Assembly: GCA_022800625.1 (NCBI GenBank)
Contig: JAAWQR010000006.1
Location: 1 to 64,000, forward strand
DNA from: Clostridiales bacterium
GTDB taxonomy: Bacteria; Bacillota; Clostridia; Oscillospirales; CAG-272
DNA: 64,000 nucleotides
Direction: 5' to 3'
Positions 1 through 7,154 of the stretch are shown here, piece by piece. The position numbers and the translations under genes were made by a program. Each line of letters starts with the position of its first letter. The stretch's first letter is position 1. Under the pieces are notes generated by a model, which was not told the origin of the DNA, did no database searches, and saw nothing but the letters and a program-made list of their open reading frames with translations.

Positions 1-1
1 T

Positions 2-127
2 GGAATGACAAACGAGATAATAGATAGCTGTAAAATAGTAGGGAAAGAATTTCTTAAAATTCTAAATGAACTTAGCAAGCTCGGATATTATGACAATGGA
101 GATTTTGCAAATGGTATGATTGGTTAG
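2..127 (+). CDS. C-terminal tail of an unknown protein (partial)
   Basis: An open frame enters from the left window edge and stops at TAG 125-127. It encodes about 41 residues, the end of which reads ...LGYYDNGDFANGMIG. There is an ATG at position 5, but no ribosome binding site can be judged because the window starts there, so this could be either a protein tail or a very small gene. The family is not recognised. It lies within the presumed skin-like element. Confidence 0.35.
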   Translation, partial: GMTNEIIDSCKIVGKEFLKILNELSKLGYYDNGDFANGMIG

Positions 128-241
128 ACGCAGTCTAATACACGTCTGTTACGTTCATAAAACCGTTTATTTGTGTTTTGCGAACAGGTGCCCCGTAAAA
201 GTGAATTGTCCTCTATAAGCCTGTATAGCCAAATAGTAAGC
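128..241. other. Intergenic stretch, nothing recognised
   Basis: No open frame, clear promoter or strong hairpin is visible between the partial gene and the terminator at 242-280. Confidence 0.5.
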
Positions 242-280
242 AAACAAAAAAGACGCTGAGGTTTTAGCCTTAGCGTCTTT
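242..280 (-). terminator. Rho-independent terminator of the PUA/EVE-like gene
   Basis: A 13-bp stem (AAAGACGCTGAGG against CCTTAGCGTCTTT, one G-T pair) with a 6-base loop. Read on the minus strand it is followed by a T-rich tract, as expected for the gene ending at 286. The plus strand also has a short T/C-rich tail. Confidence 0.8.
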
Positions 281-285
281 CCTTT

Positions 286-687
286 TCATTTCATAATTTC
301 ATGAATAACTGCTGTAATAATCTCTGGATCATATTCTTCGTACAAAGTATTCCCATATACATTGTTGCGGTATCTCTCTGGCGTTATTGTAAATGGTTGT
401 ATACCGATGAAATTTTGTTTCCATTTCACTTTCACTCCATTTTTTAAGTCAGATACATTTGTCTCAGAAACGATACCTACAGCTTTTATATGAAGTGTCG
501 TGTTTCTTAGTGCAAACGATTTAATGTAAATAATGTCTCCCGGTTTTATAGAACTTAACATTTTGTATAACGACGGTGCATTACGTTTGTCCCACCCGAT
601 ACAAGCACACTCATTATCTATAAAATCCTGTGTCTTATCCTCAGGTGTTTCTCCAGTGTAATATGCACCTATTCCCCATACTGCCAT
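286..687 (-). CDS. Small PUA/EVE-like domain protein
   Basis: A 133-residue soluble protein starting MAVWGIGAYY, with a GGAGG ribosome binding site upstream of the ATG. The pattern of short beta strands around 'IKPGDIIYIKSF' and 'LHIKAVGIVSE' resembles the PUA-like/EVE fold, which binds modified bases or RNA and is frequent in mobile elements and defence islands. No catalytic motif is visible. It has its own promoter (TTGCTA/TATAAT) and terminator, so it is a single-gene unit within the element. The assignment is a fold-level guess and the function is unknown. Confidence 0.6.
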   Translation of the reverse strand: MAVWGIGAYYTGETPEDKTQDFIDNECACIGWDKRNAPSLYKMLSSIKPGDIIYIKSFALRNTTLHIKAVGIVSETNVSDLKNGVKVKWKQNFIGIQPFTITPERYRNNVYGNTLYEEYDPEIITAVIHEIMK

Positions 688-716
688 ATGTAAATGCCTC
701 CATTATGTTTTTTATT

Positions 717-745
717 ATTATATCATGTTTGTGATAAAATAGCAA
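717..745 (-). promoter_or_regulatory. Promoter for the PUA/EVE-like gene
   Basis: On the minus strand: TTGCTA, 17-bp spacer, TATAAT, about 30 bp upstream of the ATG. The -35 matches four of six consensus bases. Confidence 0.55.
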
Positions 746-803
746 AGTTTAATTTACTCAATGAAACTGTCAATCTTTATTTTCTAAAGTTCTTGTCAAT
801 GGC

Positions 804-2435
804 TTATTTTGTTTCCTGTATAATAACAGATTCAAAAGAGGCGGTTTCTTCATTTTCATATACTCCAAAAGATAAACTTAATCCATTATATTCGGCATAA
901 GCAGTATATGTACCCATATAATCGCTAAATTCGGTCTTTAAACTATCTCCAAACTCTTCTTTTAATTCAGAAAGTATCACAGTATCTTTTCCTTCAAATA
1001 TATATGAAATTGGAGCATTTATAGCGTATAGGTACGATACCTCATCTCCTGATTTTAACGGGAAATAATAATAAGTATTTTCGGAATCCGGCGCATTATA
1101 AATTTCAGAGCCTCCATCAGTATCAATAGGAGACGGCATTTCTTCCCCATCGTATAATTCCTCCTTGCTTTTGCTGAAAAGAACTTTGATAGAATCATAT
1201 TTAGATAACTCTTGCGGAGGAGTTGTGGTTTCATCATTTACTGTACTGTTTGAATTATATGAAAGTAAATTATATGCAAATTTATATGTATCGGCAATAC
1301 TGTCAAAATGTTTTCTTTCAGTTCCATCGCATTTAATAGCGTGGAAAACTTTGTTTTCTTGAGATGTAATAATCCAATCCCCGCAAAATCCTACAAAACT
1401 TCCTCTTTTACTAAAAAGTATTTGGGCTTCCGCTTCTTTATCATTTGATGAAACCCTACAATAGTCAGAACCATTGTATCCATAAATGTTTCCTTTATAT
1501 AAATGTAATTCTTCATTTATTTTTATATCTGAATCTTCAGCTATTTCATTGTTATCTTCAATGTAGTAATTAGCATTTATAGGGTTATTATTGTATGGAT
1601 CACGCATACCAAGCCAACCGTAAAAATATATTCGATCATTTAGCGGAAACATATTGTAAACTCTACTTGCTGAATAGTGTTCTTTATACTTTTTTCCGTT
1701 TGTATGAATCGTGCATATCGTATGTGGTGTAGCTATATTTGCTGAATCTTGTTTTACAAAATAAATTGTATTTCCCTGAATATAATGTATTTTGTATTTA
1801 CCGTTAAAGGTATACACAGGAATATCTTCTTTTGAGCCTTTGATAATATTAGCGTTGTTATCTTCGTATATCAATGTAACTGATTCATCTATCATATTCA
1901 GCTTATAAATGCCAGTTCTTTTGTATGTATCTCCCTTTTTATATGCGCAAAAATATGCCGTATCATTTGCTTGCCATAATAAATCATAAACAATGTAATC
2001 AAGTTGTTTATACTCGCCTGTCTCAGTATTTATTTTAACTAAGAAATCGTATTCACCAGTGTTAGCATTTGATTGATTAACACAGCAATATAGACTTTTA
2101 TCCCAGACTGCAACGCTGTGATAAGTTGTTGTTAATTCGGTAGAATCTTCGCCGCCAAACAAAGTTGAATTAACATCGGTTTCAACGTTATAATCTGAAA
2201 AGACGCCTTTTATTGCGTTATCAGGATAATATAAATGATTGTGTGCATACACATACGAACTATTACCCTGTTCTACAGTTATACCACCATTTTCCTCAGT
2301 TTGATCATCACTACTGCACGAAACAAAACATAAAAGCAGAATAAGGGACAGTAACACAAGAAAAACATTTTTGTCAATACTTATTGAAACTTTCCTAATT
2401 AATGTCGATTTTGTTCTAAGCTTATTCTGAATCAT
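804..2435 (-). CDS. Large secreted lipoprotein, beta-propeller-like
   Basis: A 543-residue protein with a charged N-terminus, a hydrophobic segment (about residues 23-40) and a lipobox ending in FVSC, so it is predicted to be a lipid-anchored extracytoplasmic protein with Cys at about residue 40. The body is rich in Tyr and Asn and repeats short strands of the type 'IYFVKQDS', 'IYFYGWLG', 'TAYFCAYKKG' and 'LYKGNIYGYNG'. This resembles the DUF5050/beta-propeller proteins common in Clostridia, which have no known enzyme activity. It is transcribed away from the XRE gene from a strong promoter that overlaps putative operator repeats. It may be cargo of the skin-like element. Its function is not recognised. 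Confidence 0.75.
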   Translation of the reverse strand: MIQNKLRTKSTLIRKVSISIDKNVFLVLLSLILLLCFVSCSSDDQTEENGGITVEQGNSSYVYAHNHLYYPDNAIKGVFSDYNVETDVNSTLFGGEDSTELTTTYHSVAVWDKSLYCCVNQSNANTGEYDFLVKINTETGEYKQLDYIVYDLLWQANDTAYFCAYKKGDTYKRTGIYKLNMIDESVTLIYEDNNANIIKGSKEDIPVYTFNGKYKIHYIQGNTIYFVKQDSANIATPHTICTIHTNGKKYKEHYSASRVYNMFPLNDRIYFYGWLGMRDPYNNNPINANYYIEDNNEIAEDSDIKINEELHLYKGNIYGYNGSDYCRVSSNDKEAEAQILFSKRGSFVGFCGDWIITSQENKVFHAIKCDGTERKHFDSIADTYKFAYNLLSYNSNSTVNDETTTPPQELSKYDSIKVLFSKSKEELYDGEEMPSPIDTDGGSEIYNAPDSENTYYYFPLKSGDEVSYLYAINAPISYIFEGKDTVILSELKEEFGDSLKTEFSDYMGTYTAYAEYNGLSLSFGVYENEETASFESVIIQETK

Positions 2436-2475
2436 AATTTTTCCCTTTCTATTTCAAGGTATATTAGTTTTCTAC

Positions 2476-2519
2476 ATTATACCACTCTTTTCGTGGTTTG
2501 TCAATACAGTACGTGGTTT
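2476..2519 (-). promoter_or_regulatory. Lipoprotein promoter with overlapping GTGGT operator repeats
   Basis: On the minus strand the region holds TTGACA (2499-2504), a 17-bp spacer and TATAAT (2476-2481), a consensus housekeeping promoter for the lipoprotein gene. The spacer carries an inverted repeat, ACCAC-N7-GTGGT (2481-2497). A second copy of the half-site context, CGTGGTTT, recurs exactly 20 bp further on at 2512-2519. Repeats two helical turns apart across a promoter, beside an XRE gene, suggest an operator for that repressor. The binding is inferred. Confidence 0.65.
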
Positions 2520-2573
2520 AATCAAAAAACTTTCATCTTTACATATTAAAATAAATATAAAGAGGTGAGAGCT

Positions 2574-2942
2574 ATGACTTTTGGTGATATTCTTCGGGAA
2601 TTGTTAGAGGATAATAACATAACCCAAAAACAATTAGCGGCTGATTTAAATATTGGAGCAACCACAATTGGAAACTATATTCGCGGTTTTCGTGAACCCG
2701 ACTTTGAGATATTGAAATTATTGGCGAATTATTTTAAGGTAACAACGGACTATCTGCTGAATTTTCAATCGGGAGTAACCAAAAACCATGGCGAAGACGA
2801 ATTGTTGCGGCTTTATCGGTCACTATCAATCGAACAAAAAGATTTGCTTTTAGAACAAGGAAAACTTTTAGTACGACACAGCTTGAAAGAAAATGCAAAA
2901 TTCTCGAATTTAACCCAACAAAATGGAAATAGTGCAGGATAA
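2574..2942 (+). CDS. XRE-family (Cro/CI-like) transcriptional regulator
   Basis: 122 residues from the ATG at 2574. The ORF track starts at a GTG (2565), but that GTG is part of the AGAGGTGAG ribosome binding site, so the ATG is preferred. Residues about 5-60 form a helix-turn-helix of the HTH_3 type ('ITQKQLAADLNIGATTIGNYIRG'), followed by the 'DFEILKLLANYFKVTTDYLL' segment typical of this family. The C-terminal about 50 residues ('EELLRLYRSLS.EQKDLLLEQGKLL'-like) fit a dimerisation helix. It is divergent from the lipoprotein gene and upstream of the recombinase, so it may control one or both. This is the usual regulator of an integrated element. Confidence 0.85.
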   Translation: MTFGDILRELLEDNNITQKQLAADLNIGATTIGNYIRGFREPDFEILKLLANYFKVTTDYLLNFQSGVTKNHGEDELLRLYRSLSIEQKDLLLEQGKLLVRHSLKENAKFSNLTQQNGNSAG

Positions 2943-3102
2943 CATATAAAATTGACCGCTTATGAGAAATCATAGGCGGCTTTTTCTGTTTTTTCGCAAA
3001 AATGTTTTGCTTTTTTAGCGTATTCGGTTTATAATAAGGGTGGGAGATAAGCCGTAACGTGCGAAATCGCAATGTTACATAACATACAGCGGAGGAATCC
3101 AT
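2943..3102 (+). promoter_or_regulatory. Recombinase upstream region with inverted repeat
   Basis: Contains 'AACGTGCGAAATCGCAATGTT'-type dyad symmetry (an inverted repeat about 3055-3077) between the XRE gene and the recombinase, plus a weak hairpin (CCGCTTATGAGAAATCATAGGCGG, 2957-2980) followed by a T-rich tract that could terminate the XRE transcript. No clear sigma-A promoter is seen before the recombinase. In skin elements the recombinase is switched on by sigma-E/SpoIIID, and such a promoter cannot be recognised here with confidence. Confidence 0.45.
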
Positions 3103-4827
3103 ATGAAATCAGAAATCAAAGATAACCGAAAATTTGCGATCTACTCCCGCAAATCAAAGTTTACAGGCAAAGGTGAAAGTATCGAAAACCAAATTGAACT
3201 CTGCCGACAGTACATTCGTCTGCACAATCCCGATGTTCGGGAAAGCGACATTTTGATTTACGAGGACGAGGGGTTTTCAGGTGGAAACACCAACCGTCCC
3301 AAATTCAAAGAAATGATGTCGAAAATCAAAGCCAATCAGATTCAGGCGGTCGTCTGTTACCGACTTGACAGAATCAGCCGTAATGTCGCGGATTTTTCAC
3401 TGATGTATCAGGTATTCGACGATATGAACGTTTCGTTTTTGTCCGTCAGCGAGCGGTACGATACTTCCACTCCGTCAGGCAGAGCAATGCTCAGTATGTG
3501 CACCGTCTTTGCTCAGATGGAGCGGGAAACGATTGCCGAACGTATCAAGGATAATATGCACGAGCTTGCCAAATCGGGCAGATGGCTGGGCGGTACGACT
3601 CCGACAGGATACAAAAGCACGCAGATTGTAGGAAGCGTAACGGTTGACGGGAAAGAGCGCAAGGCGTATAAACTGGATATTGTAAAAGCTGAAGCCGAGC
3701 TTGTGAAAGGGATTTTTGAAAAATTTCTTGAAACCAATTCACTGACCAAAACCGAAACCTATTTGCTTCAAAAACATATCAAAACCAAAAACGGCAAAGA
3801 TTTTACCAGATTTTCCATCCGTTCAATTTTAGCCAATCCCGTTTATATGATTGCCGACGCACAGGCATGGAATTATTTTGAATCAATGGGCGTTGAAATT
3901 TATGCGGACAAATCGGATTTTGACGGTAAGCATGGCGTAATCGCTTACAGCAAAACCATTCAAAAACCTGGCAAGGCAAATCAGATTAAGGACATGAACG
4001 AATGGATTATTGCTGTCGGAAAGCATGAAGGCTTGATTTCGGGCAGGGATTGGGTAAACGCGCAAGCCTCGTTAAAACAAAATCGCTCCAAATCCTATCA
4101 CAAGCCGAGAAGCAACGTAGCCTTATTGTCTGGACTGCTTTTCTGCGGAAAATGCGGAGATTTCATGCGTCCGAAACTGTCGCAGAGATTGAACAAAGAC
4201 GGAGAACAAATCTATTCCTACCTTTGTCAGACCAAAGAAAAAAGCCGCCGACAGAATTGCGACGGCAAGAATCCAAACGGAAACGAGCTTGACAGAATGG
4301 TTTGCGAACAAATCAAGCTACTGTCCCAAAATCATTCCGCATTCATCAAAGGCTTAGCCACCGTAAAACGGGAATTTGAAGCAAGCAGAGAAGATTTTAA
4401 CGAACGTCTGCTTCATCTCCAAAAAGAACAGCAGGATAACGAAAAGCAAATCAACGCATTAGTAACCGCGCTATCCAAGTCGGACGGTACGGCAGCATTC
4501 GATTACATCACAAATCAAATCAACGAACTGCACAGCAAAAACGACGGTATCAAAAAGCAGATTGCGGATATAGAAAGCGTGTCGAATCAATACAGCTATT
4601 CGGACAGCGAATTTGAAATCTTAAAAGACCTGCTTGTTTCCTTCGGTAAATCGTTTGATACCATGTCGGTAGAACAGAAAAGATCTGCGCTTCGCACCTT
4701 TATCCGCAGAATCGTATGGGACGGTGAAAACGCTCATGTATTGCTTTTCGGAGACAGCGAGGAGAACATTGATATAAGCAGTTTTACAGAGCAAAATGTA
4801 GAGCCGTTGGGAGCGGATAGCGAATGA
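3103..4827 (+). CDS. Large serine recombinase, SpoIVCA-like
   Basis: 574 residues with the three-part architecture of large serine recombinases. The resolvase catalytic domain is at about 10-155, with YSRKS (nucleophile Ser18) and RLDRISR (87-93). A 'Recombinase' domain follows at about 165-290. A zinc ribbon has Cys348, Cys351, Cys375 and Cys386, and a long coiled coil lies at about 420-490. These enzymes integrate and excise DNA between short non-identical sites without host factors, though excision may need a directionality factor. The ATG has the ribosome binding site GCGGAGGAATCCAT. The TGA stop at 4825-4827 lies inside the AATGA of the sigK junction, so it sits directly on its presumed attachment site, as expected for a sigK-excising recombinase. 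An ordinary prophage or ICE integrase is the alternative. Confidence 0.93.
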   Translation: MKSEIKDNRKFAIYSRKSKFTGKGESIENQIELCRQYIRLHNPDVRESDILIYEDEGFSGGNTNRPKFKEMMSKIKANQIQAVVCYRLDRISRNVADFSLMYQVFDDMNVSFLSVSERYDTSTPSGRAMLSMCTVFAQMERETIAERIKDNMHELAKSGRWLGGTTPTGYKSTQIVGSVTVDGKERKAYKLDIVKAEAELVKGIFEKFLETNSLTKTETYLLQKHIKTKNGKDFTRFSIRSILANPVYMIADAQAWNYFESMGVEIYADKSDFDGKHGVIAYSKTIQKPGKANQIKDMNEWIIAVGKHEGLISGRDWVNAQASLKQNRSKSYHKPRSNVALLSGLLFCGKCGDFMRPKLSQRLNKDGEQIYSYLCQTKEKSRRQNCDGKNPNGNELDRMVCEQIKLLSQNHSAFIKGLATVKREFEASREDFNERLLHLQKEQQDNEKQINALVTALSKSDGTAAFDYITNQINELHSKNDGIKKQIADIESVSNQYSYSDSEFEILKDLLVSFGKSFDTMSVEQKRSALRTFIRRIVWDGENAHVLLFGDSEENIDISSFTEQNVEPLGADSE

Positions 4828-4837
4828 AATCCTGATG
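4823..4837 (+). other. Putative recombination core (att) of the skin-like element
   Basis: AATGAAATCCTGATG reads N-E-I-L-M in the sigK frame, matching the conserved 'ENEILM' stretch of sigma-K proteins. Its first five bases, AATGA, are the same as the 5-bp core used for sigK excision in Bacillus subtilis. The recombinase stop codon TGA is contained in AATGA. The partner site is expected at the end of the sigK 5' half, outside the window. Confidence 0.7.
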
Positions 4838-5188
4838 TTTTTCAGATCTCAAAAAAAGCTGTCCTCAGAGGTATCTATCAACGATACGATCGATACCGAT
4901 AAGGACGGAAATCCGCTGACATATTTTGACATCATAAGAACAGAGGATACGATAGCCGATGATATCGATATGAAGATCAAAATCGGTAAGGCTGCGGAAT
5001 ATATAAAAAATGTACTGAGTGAACGTGAGCGTGAAATCATAATTCTTCGGTACGGACTCGGAACCGACGCGCCGATAACACAGCGTGAGGTAGCGGAAAA
5101 ACTCGGAATATCGCGCTCTTATGTAAGCCGTATAGAAAAGAATGCGCTTGATAAGCTGAAGACATGCTTTGACGGCGGAATATACTGA
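4823..5188 (+). CDS. sigK: sigK 3' half (sigma-K regions 3-4, SpoIIIC-like), interrupted gene
   Basis: The product from the junction on reads NEILMFFRSQKK... and has the sigma-70 region 4 helix-turn-helix ('ITQREVAEKLGISRSYVSRIEKNALDKL') after 'LSEREREIIILRYGLG'. It aligns by eye with the second half of sigma-K, including the 'DPIDTDKDGN'-like segment. Regions 1.2 and 2 (core binding, -10 recognition) are absent, so this piece alone cannot be a sigma factor. A full sigma-K would form after excision of the element, joining the 5' half at AATGA. An internal ATG (4835) exists, but without a good ribosome binding site separate from the recombinase end. Sigma-K directs late mother-cell (coat and cortex) genes. 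A permanent remnant cannot be excluded. Confidence 0.88.
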   Translation, partial: NEILMFFRSQKKLSSEVSINDTIDTDKDGNPLTYFDIIRTEDTIADDIDMKIKIGKAAEYIKNVLSEREREIIILRYGLGTDAPITQREVAEKLGISRSYVSRIEKNALDKLKTCFDGGIY

Positions 5189-5196
5189 AAGACTGT

Positions 5197-5236
5197 GCTG
5201 AGCCGTGAAGTTTGAGCTCTTACTTCTCGGCTCAGC
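5197..5236 (+). terminator. Hairpin after sigK
   Basis: A 15-bp stem with one mismatch (GCTGAGCCG.GAAGT against its complement, 10-base loop) begins 8 bases after the sigK stop. There is no long T-tract behind it, so it is a likely but not textbook terminator. Confidence 0.6.
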
Positions 5237-5250
5237 GATCTATATAATCG

Positions 5251-5268
5251 AACAAGTCCGGACTTGTT
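5251..5268. repeat. 18-bp perfect palindrome
   Basis: AACAAGTCCGGACTTGTT is its own reverse complement. With no loop it is more like a protein binding site than a terminator. It follows the sigK hairpin, 15 bp downstream. Confidence 0.6.
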
Positions 5269-5371
5269 CTGAAAATTATTATACCGAAAAAAGCATAATA
5301 ATATACATTTGAAATCGGTATCGGTAGAAAAAATTATTTTGATATGGTATAATAAAAATAATGATGCCAAA

Positions 5372-5451
5372 GTGCCGCTCTGCGGCACGGCACAAAAATT
5401 TGGAATTTTTATTGACGGCTGATTTTTCGATTTATTGCCGCTAAAGGCGGC
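5372..5451. repeat. Two GC-rich hairpins in the 320-bp gap before 5509
   Basis: GTGCCGC-TCT-GCGGCAC (5372-5388) and GCCGC-TAAAG-GCGGC (5437-5451) stand in the AT-rich gap between sigK and the next gene. Similar short GCCG/CGGC hairpins recur before several other genes here. A TATAAT (about 5349) precedes them, so they would lie in the 5' leader of the gene at 5509. Confidence 0.6.
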
Positions 5452-5508
5452 TCTAAGGAAGAAATCATGGTAAAATAAAAATGATAATGTCTGCAGTGAG
5501 GTATTCTA

Positions 5509-6216
5509 ATGGAATTACGTTGTATATGGGAGCATAACGGGAATGATTCGCTTTTATATTCCGGCAACTATATCGGAGCATTTACAAGAGGGGCATCTAT
5601 CGAGACTACAATACAGAAGATGAGGACGGAAATTCATTCTTATCTAACTTGGTTAGGTAAAGATATACCCAATATTACAGGAATTGAAGTTATACAGGAA
5701 AAGGAAAGCGATCTGCAAATAAAAGATGCTGATACTGAGGTAATATTTGATTCAGAAAGAGAGCCTCTTTCAAAAGATGAATATTTTGAGTTAAAGAGTA
5801 TTGCATTAAAATCAGCATATGATTTTGAAATGCTGTATCATCTAATTCCCGATAAAGATAAAAGTGTAATTAAACCGAGAAATACTTTCTACGGTATAAT
5901 TCCGGCGACAGCTTATGAGATGATAGAACATACAAAATGTGTTAATCCGTATTATTTCGGAGAGATCGGTGTAAAAGCAGATACAAACGGCGGATTGCCT
6001 GAGTGCAGAAAAGCGGGATTTGATATTTTGGAGCAGCGCTCGGATTTTCTTGACAATATTGTTTATCGAGGAAGCTTTGGCGAAGAATGGTCATTAAAAA
6101 AGGTTATCAGAAGATTCATCTGGCATGACAGAATTCATGCAAAAGCTATGTGGCGGATGGCATGTAAAACATTCGGTAACAGAGCTGTTGAGAACATATT
6201 TAAGTTTGAAATATAA
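5509..6216 (+). CDS. Uncharacterised protein, possible DinB-like fold at C-terminus
   Basis: 235 residues, soluble, with ribosome binding site GTGAGG. The N-terminal third is a compact alpha/beta segment. The C-terminal part is helical and contains 'RFIWHDRIHAKAMWRMACKTFG', where the two His in a WHDRIHAKA helix resemble the metal-binding helix of DinB-like four-helix proteins. The rest of the metal site ('SAYDFEMLYHLIP' about 105-117) is only suggestive. No neighbour explains it: sigK lies upstream and ispE 50 bp downstream. The family is not firmly recognised. Confidence 0.6.
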   Translation: MELRCIWEHNGNDSLLYSGNYIGAFTRGASIETTIQKMRTEIHSYLTWLGKDIPNITGIEVIQEKESDLQIKDADTEVIFDSEREPLSKDEYFELKSIALKSAYDFEMLYHLIPDKDKSVIKPRNTFYGIIPATAYEMIEHTKCVNPYYFGEIGVKADTNGGLPECRKAGFDILEQRSDFLDNIVYRGSFGEEWSLKKVIRRFIWHDRIHAKAMWRMACKTFGNRAVENIFKFEI

Positions 6217-6266
6217 AACACTCATAATAATATATATAATATAGGCTCAGAAAAAGGTGAATTATA

Positions 6267-7154
6267 ATGTGTAAAAATTCATGTATAAGAATCCCGGCAT
6301 TTGCCAAAATAAATCTGTATCTTGATGTAATGAACCGCCGTGAGGACGGATTTCATGAGATAAAAAGTATCATGCACTCAGTGAGTCTCTGTGATTACAT
6401 CAGCGCAGAAAAGCTTGATACCTGCGACGGTGCTGTAAGCCTGTCCTGCACAAATGAAAAACTTTCTCTCGGAGAAGATAACCTTGTTGTCCGTGCGGCG
6501 CGAGCTTTTTTTGAATTTTTCGGAATCGGCGGTTACGGCGTACAGCTGCATATCGAAAAAAATATTCCGATTTCCGCAGGACTTGCAGGAGGCAGCACAG
6601 ACGCGGCGGCGGCGCTTCTCCTCTTAAACGATCTGTATAAGATTCATGCAGAAAAAGCTGAGCTTTGCAGAATCGGAGAGAAGCTTGGTTCGGACGTTCC
6701 GTTTTGTATTATCGGCGGAACATGCCTGACGCTCGGCCGCGGAGAGGTAATTCATAAACTTGACTCAAATCTTAATCTGTCACTCGTTATTGCCAAAGGC
6801 GGAGAGGGTGTTTCTACTCCTGCCGCCTATCGTATGATAGATCAAAAATTTGCGGATACTCTCGTGGAGGATTTCGGCAATCTGAACGACGCGCTGAACG
6901 CTGTTACAATAGGAGATACTGACCTACTTGCACATACCTGTTATAACACATTTGAAGATGTTGTACTTCCGGCTCATGCGGAAGCACGCGAAGCAAAGCA
7001 GATTATGCAAAATGAATGTGCCCTTTGTGCAATGCTCAGCGGAAGCGGTCCGTCTGTGTTCGGCGTTTTCGGAGATGAAACAGAGGCAGAAAGAGTGGCA
7101 GATTTACTGCGCAAACGAGGTTATGAAGCTGCCGCATGCCGCAGCGTTATTTGA
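6267..7154 (+). CDS. ispE: 4-diphosphocytidyl-2-C-methyl-D-erythritol kinase
   Basis: 295 residues, normal for IspE. It phosphorylates CDP-methylerythritol in the MEP route to isoprenoid precursors. The GHMP-kinase hallmarks are all visible: 'AKINLYLDV' with Lys14 near the N-terminus, the ATP-binding loop 'PISAGLAGGSTDAAAA' (101-116) with the catalytic Asp112, and the C-terminal 'LSGSGPSVFGVF'. It converges with the M50 protease gene and the two overlap by 8 bp at their 3' ends, so no separate terminator fits between them. Confidence 0.97.
   Translation: MCKNSCIRIPAFAKINLYLDVMNRREDGFHEIKSIMHSVSLCDYISAEKLDTCDGAVSLSCTNEKLSLGEDNLVVRAARAFFEFFGIGGYGVQLHIEKNIPISAGLAGGSTDAAAALLLLNDLYKIHAEKAELCRIGEKLGSDVPFCIIGGTCLTLGRGEVIHKLDSNLNLSLVIAKGGEGVSTPAAYRMIDQKFADTLVEDFGNLNDALNAVTIGDTDLLAHTCYNTFEDVVLPAHAEAREAKQIMQNECALCAMLSGSGPSVFGVFGDETEAERVADLLRKRGYEAAACRSVI

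Larger units (their letters stand above)
1..4827 (+). mobile_element. Right-hand part of a skin-like sigK intervening element
   Basis: The stretch ends with a large serine recombinase whose stop codon overlaps AATGA, and the next codons encode the C-terminal half of a sigma-K type factor. In Bacillus subtilis and Clostridioides difficile, sigK is interrupted at this same place by the skin element, which SpoIVCA-type serine recombinases excise in the mother cell. Cargo visible here is a gene tail, a PUA/EVE-like gene, a lipoprotein gene and an XRE regulator. The left end and the 5' half of sigK should lie upstream of the window, so size and excision ability are unknown. The identification rests on the junction and the recombinase and is inference until the other half is found. 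Confidence 0.8.

Noticed and set aside
694-900. ORF on the plus strand between the PUA/EVE-like gene and the lipoprotein
   Set aside because: It overlaps the 3' end of the lipoprotein on the opposite strand, has no ribosome binding site and low-complexity content; a shadow ORF.
5251-5268. 18-bp palindrome as a terminator
   Set aside because: It has no loop and no T-tract, and the terminator-like stem at 5197-5236 already ends the sigK transcript.
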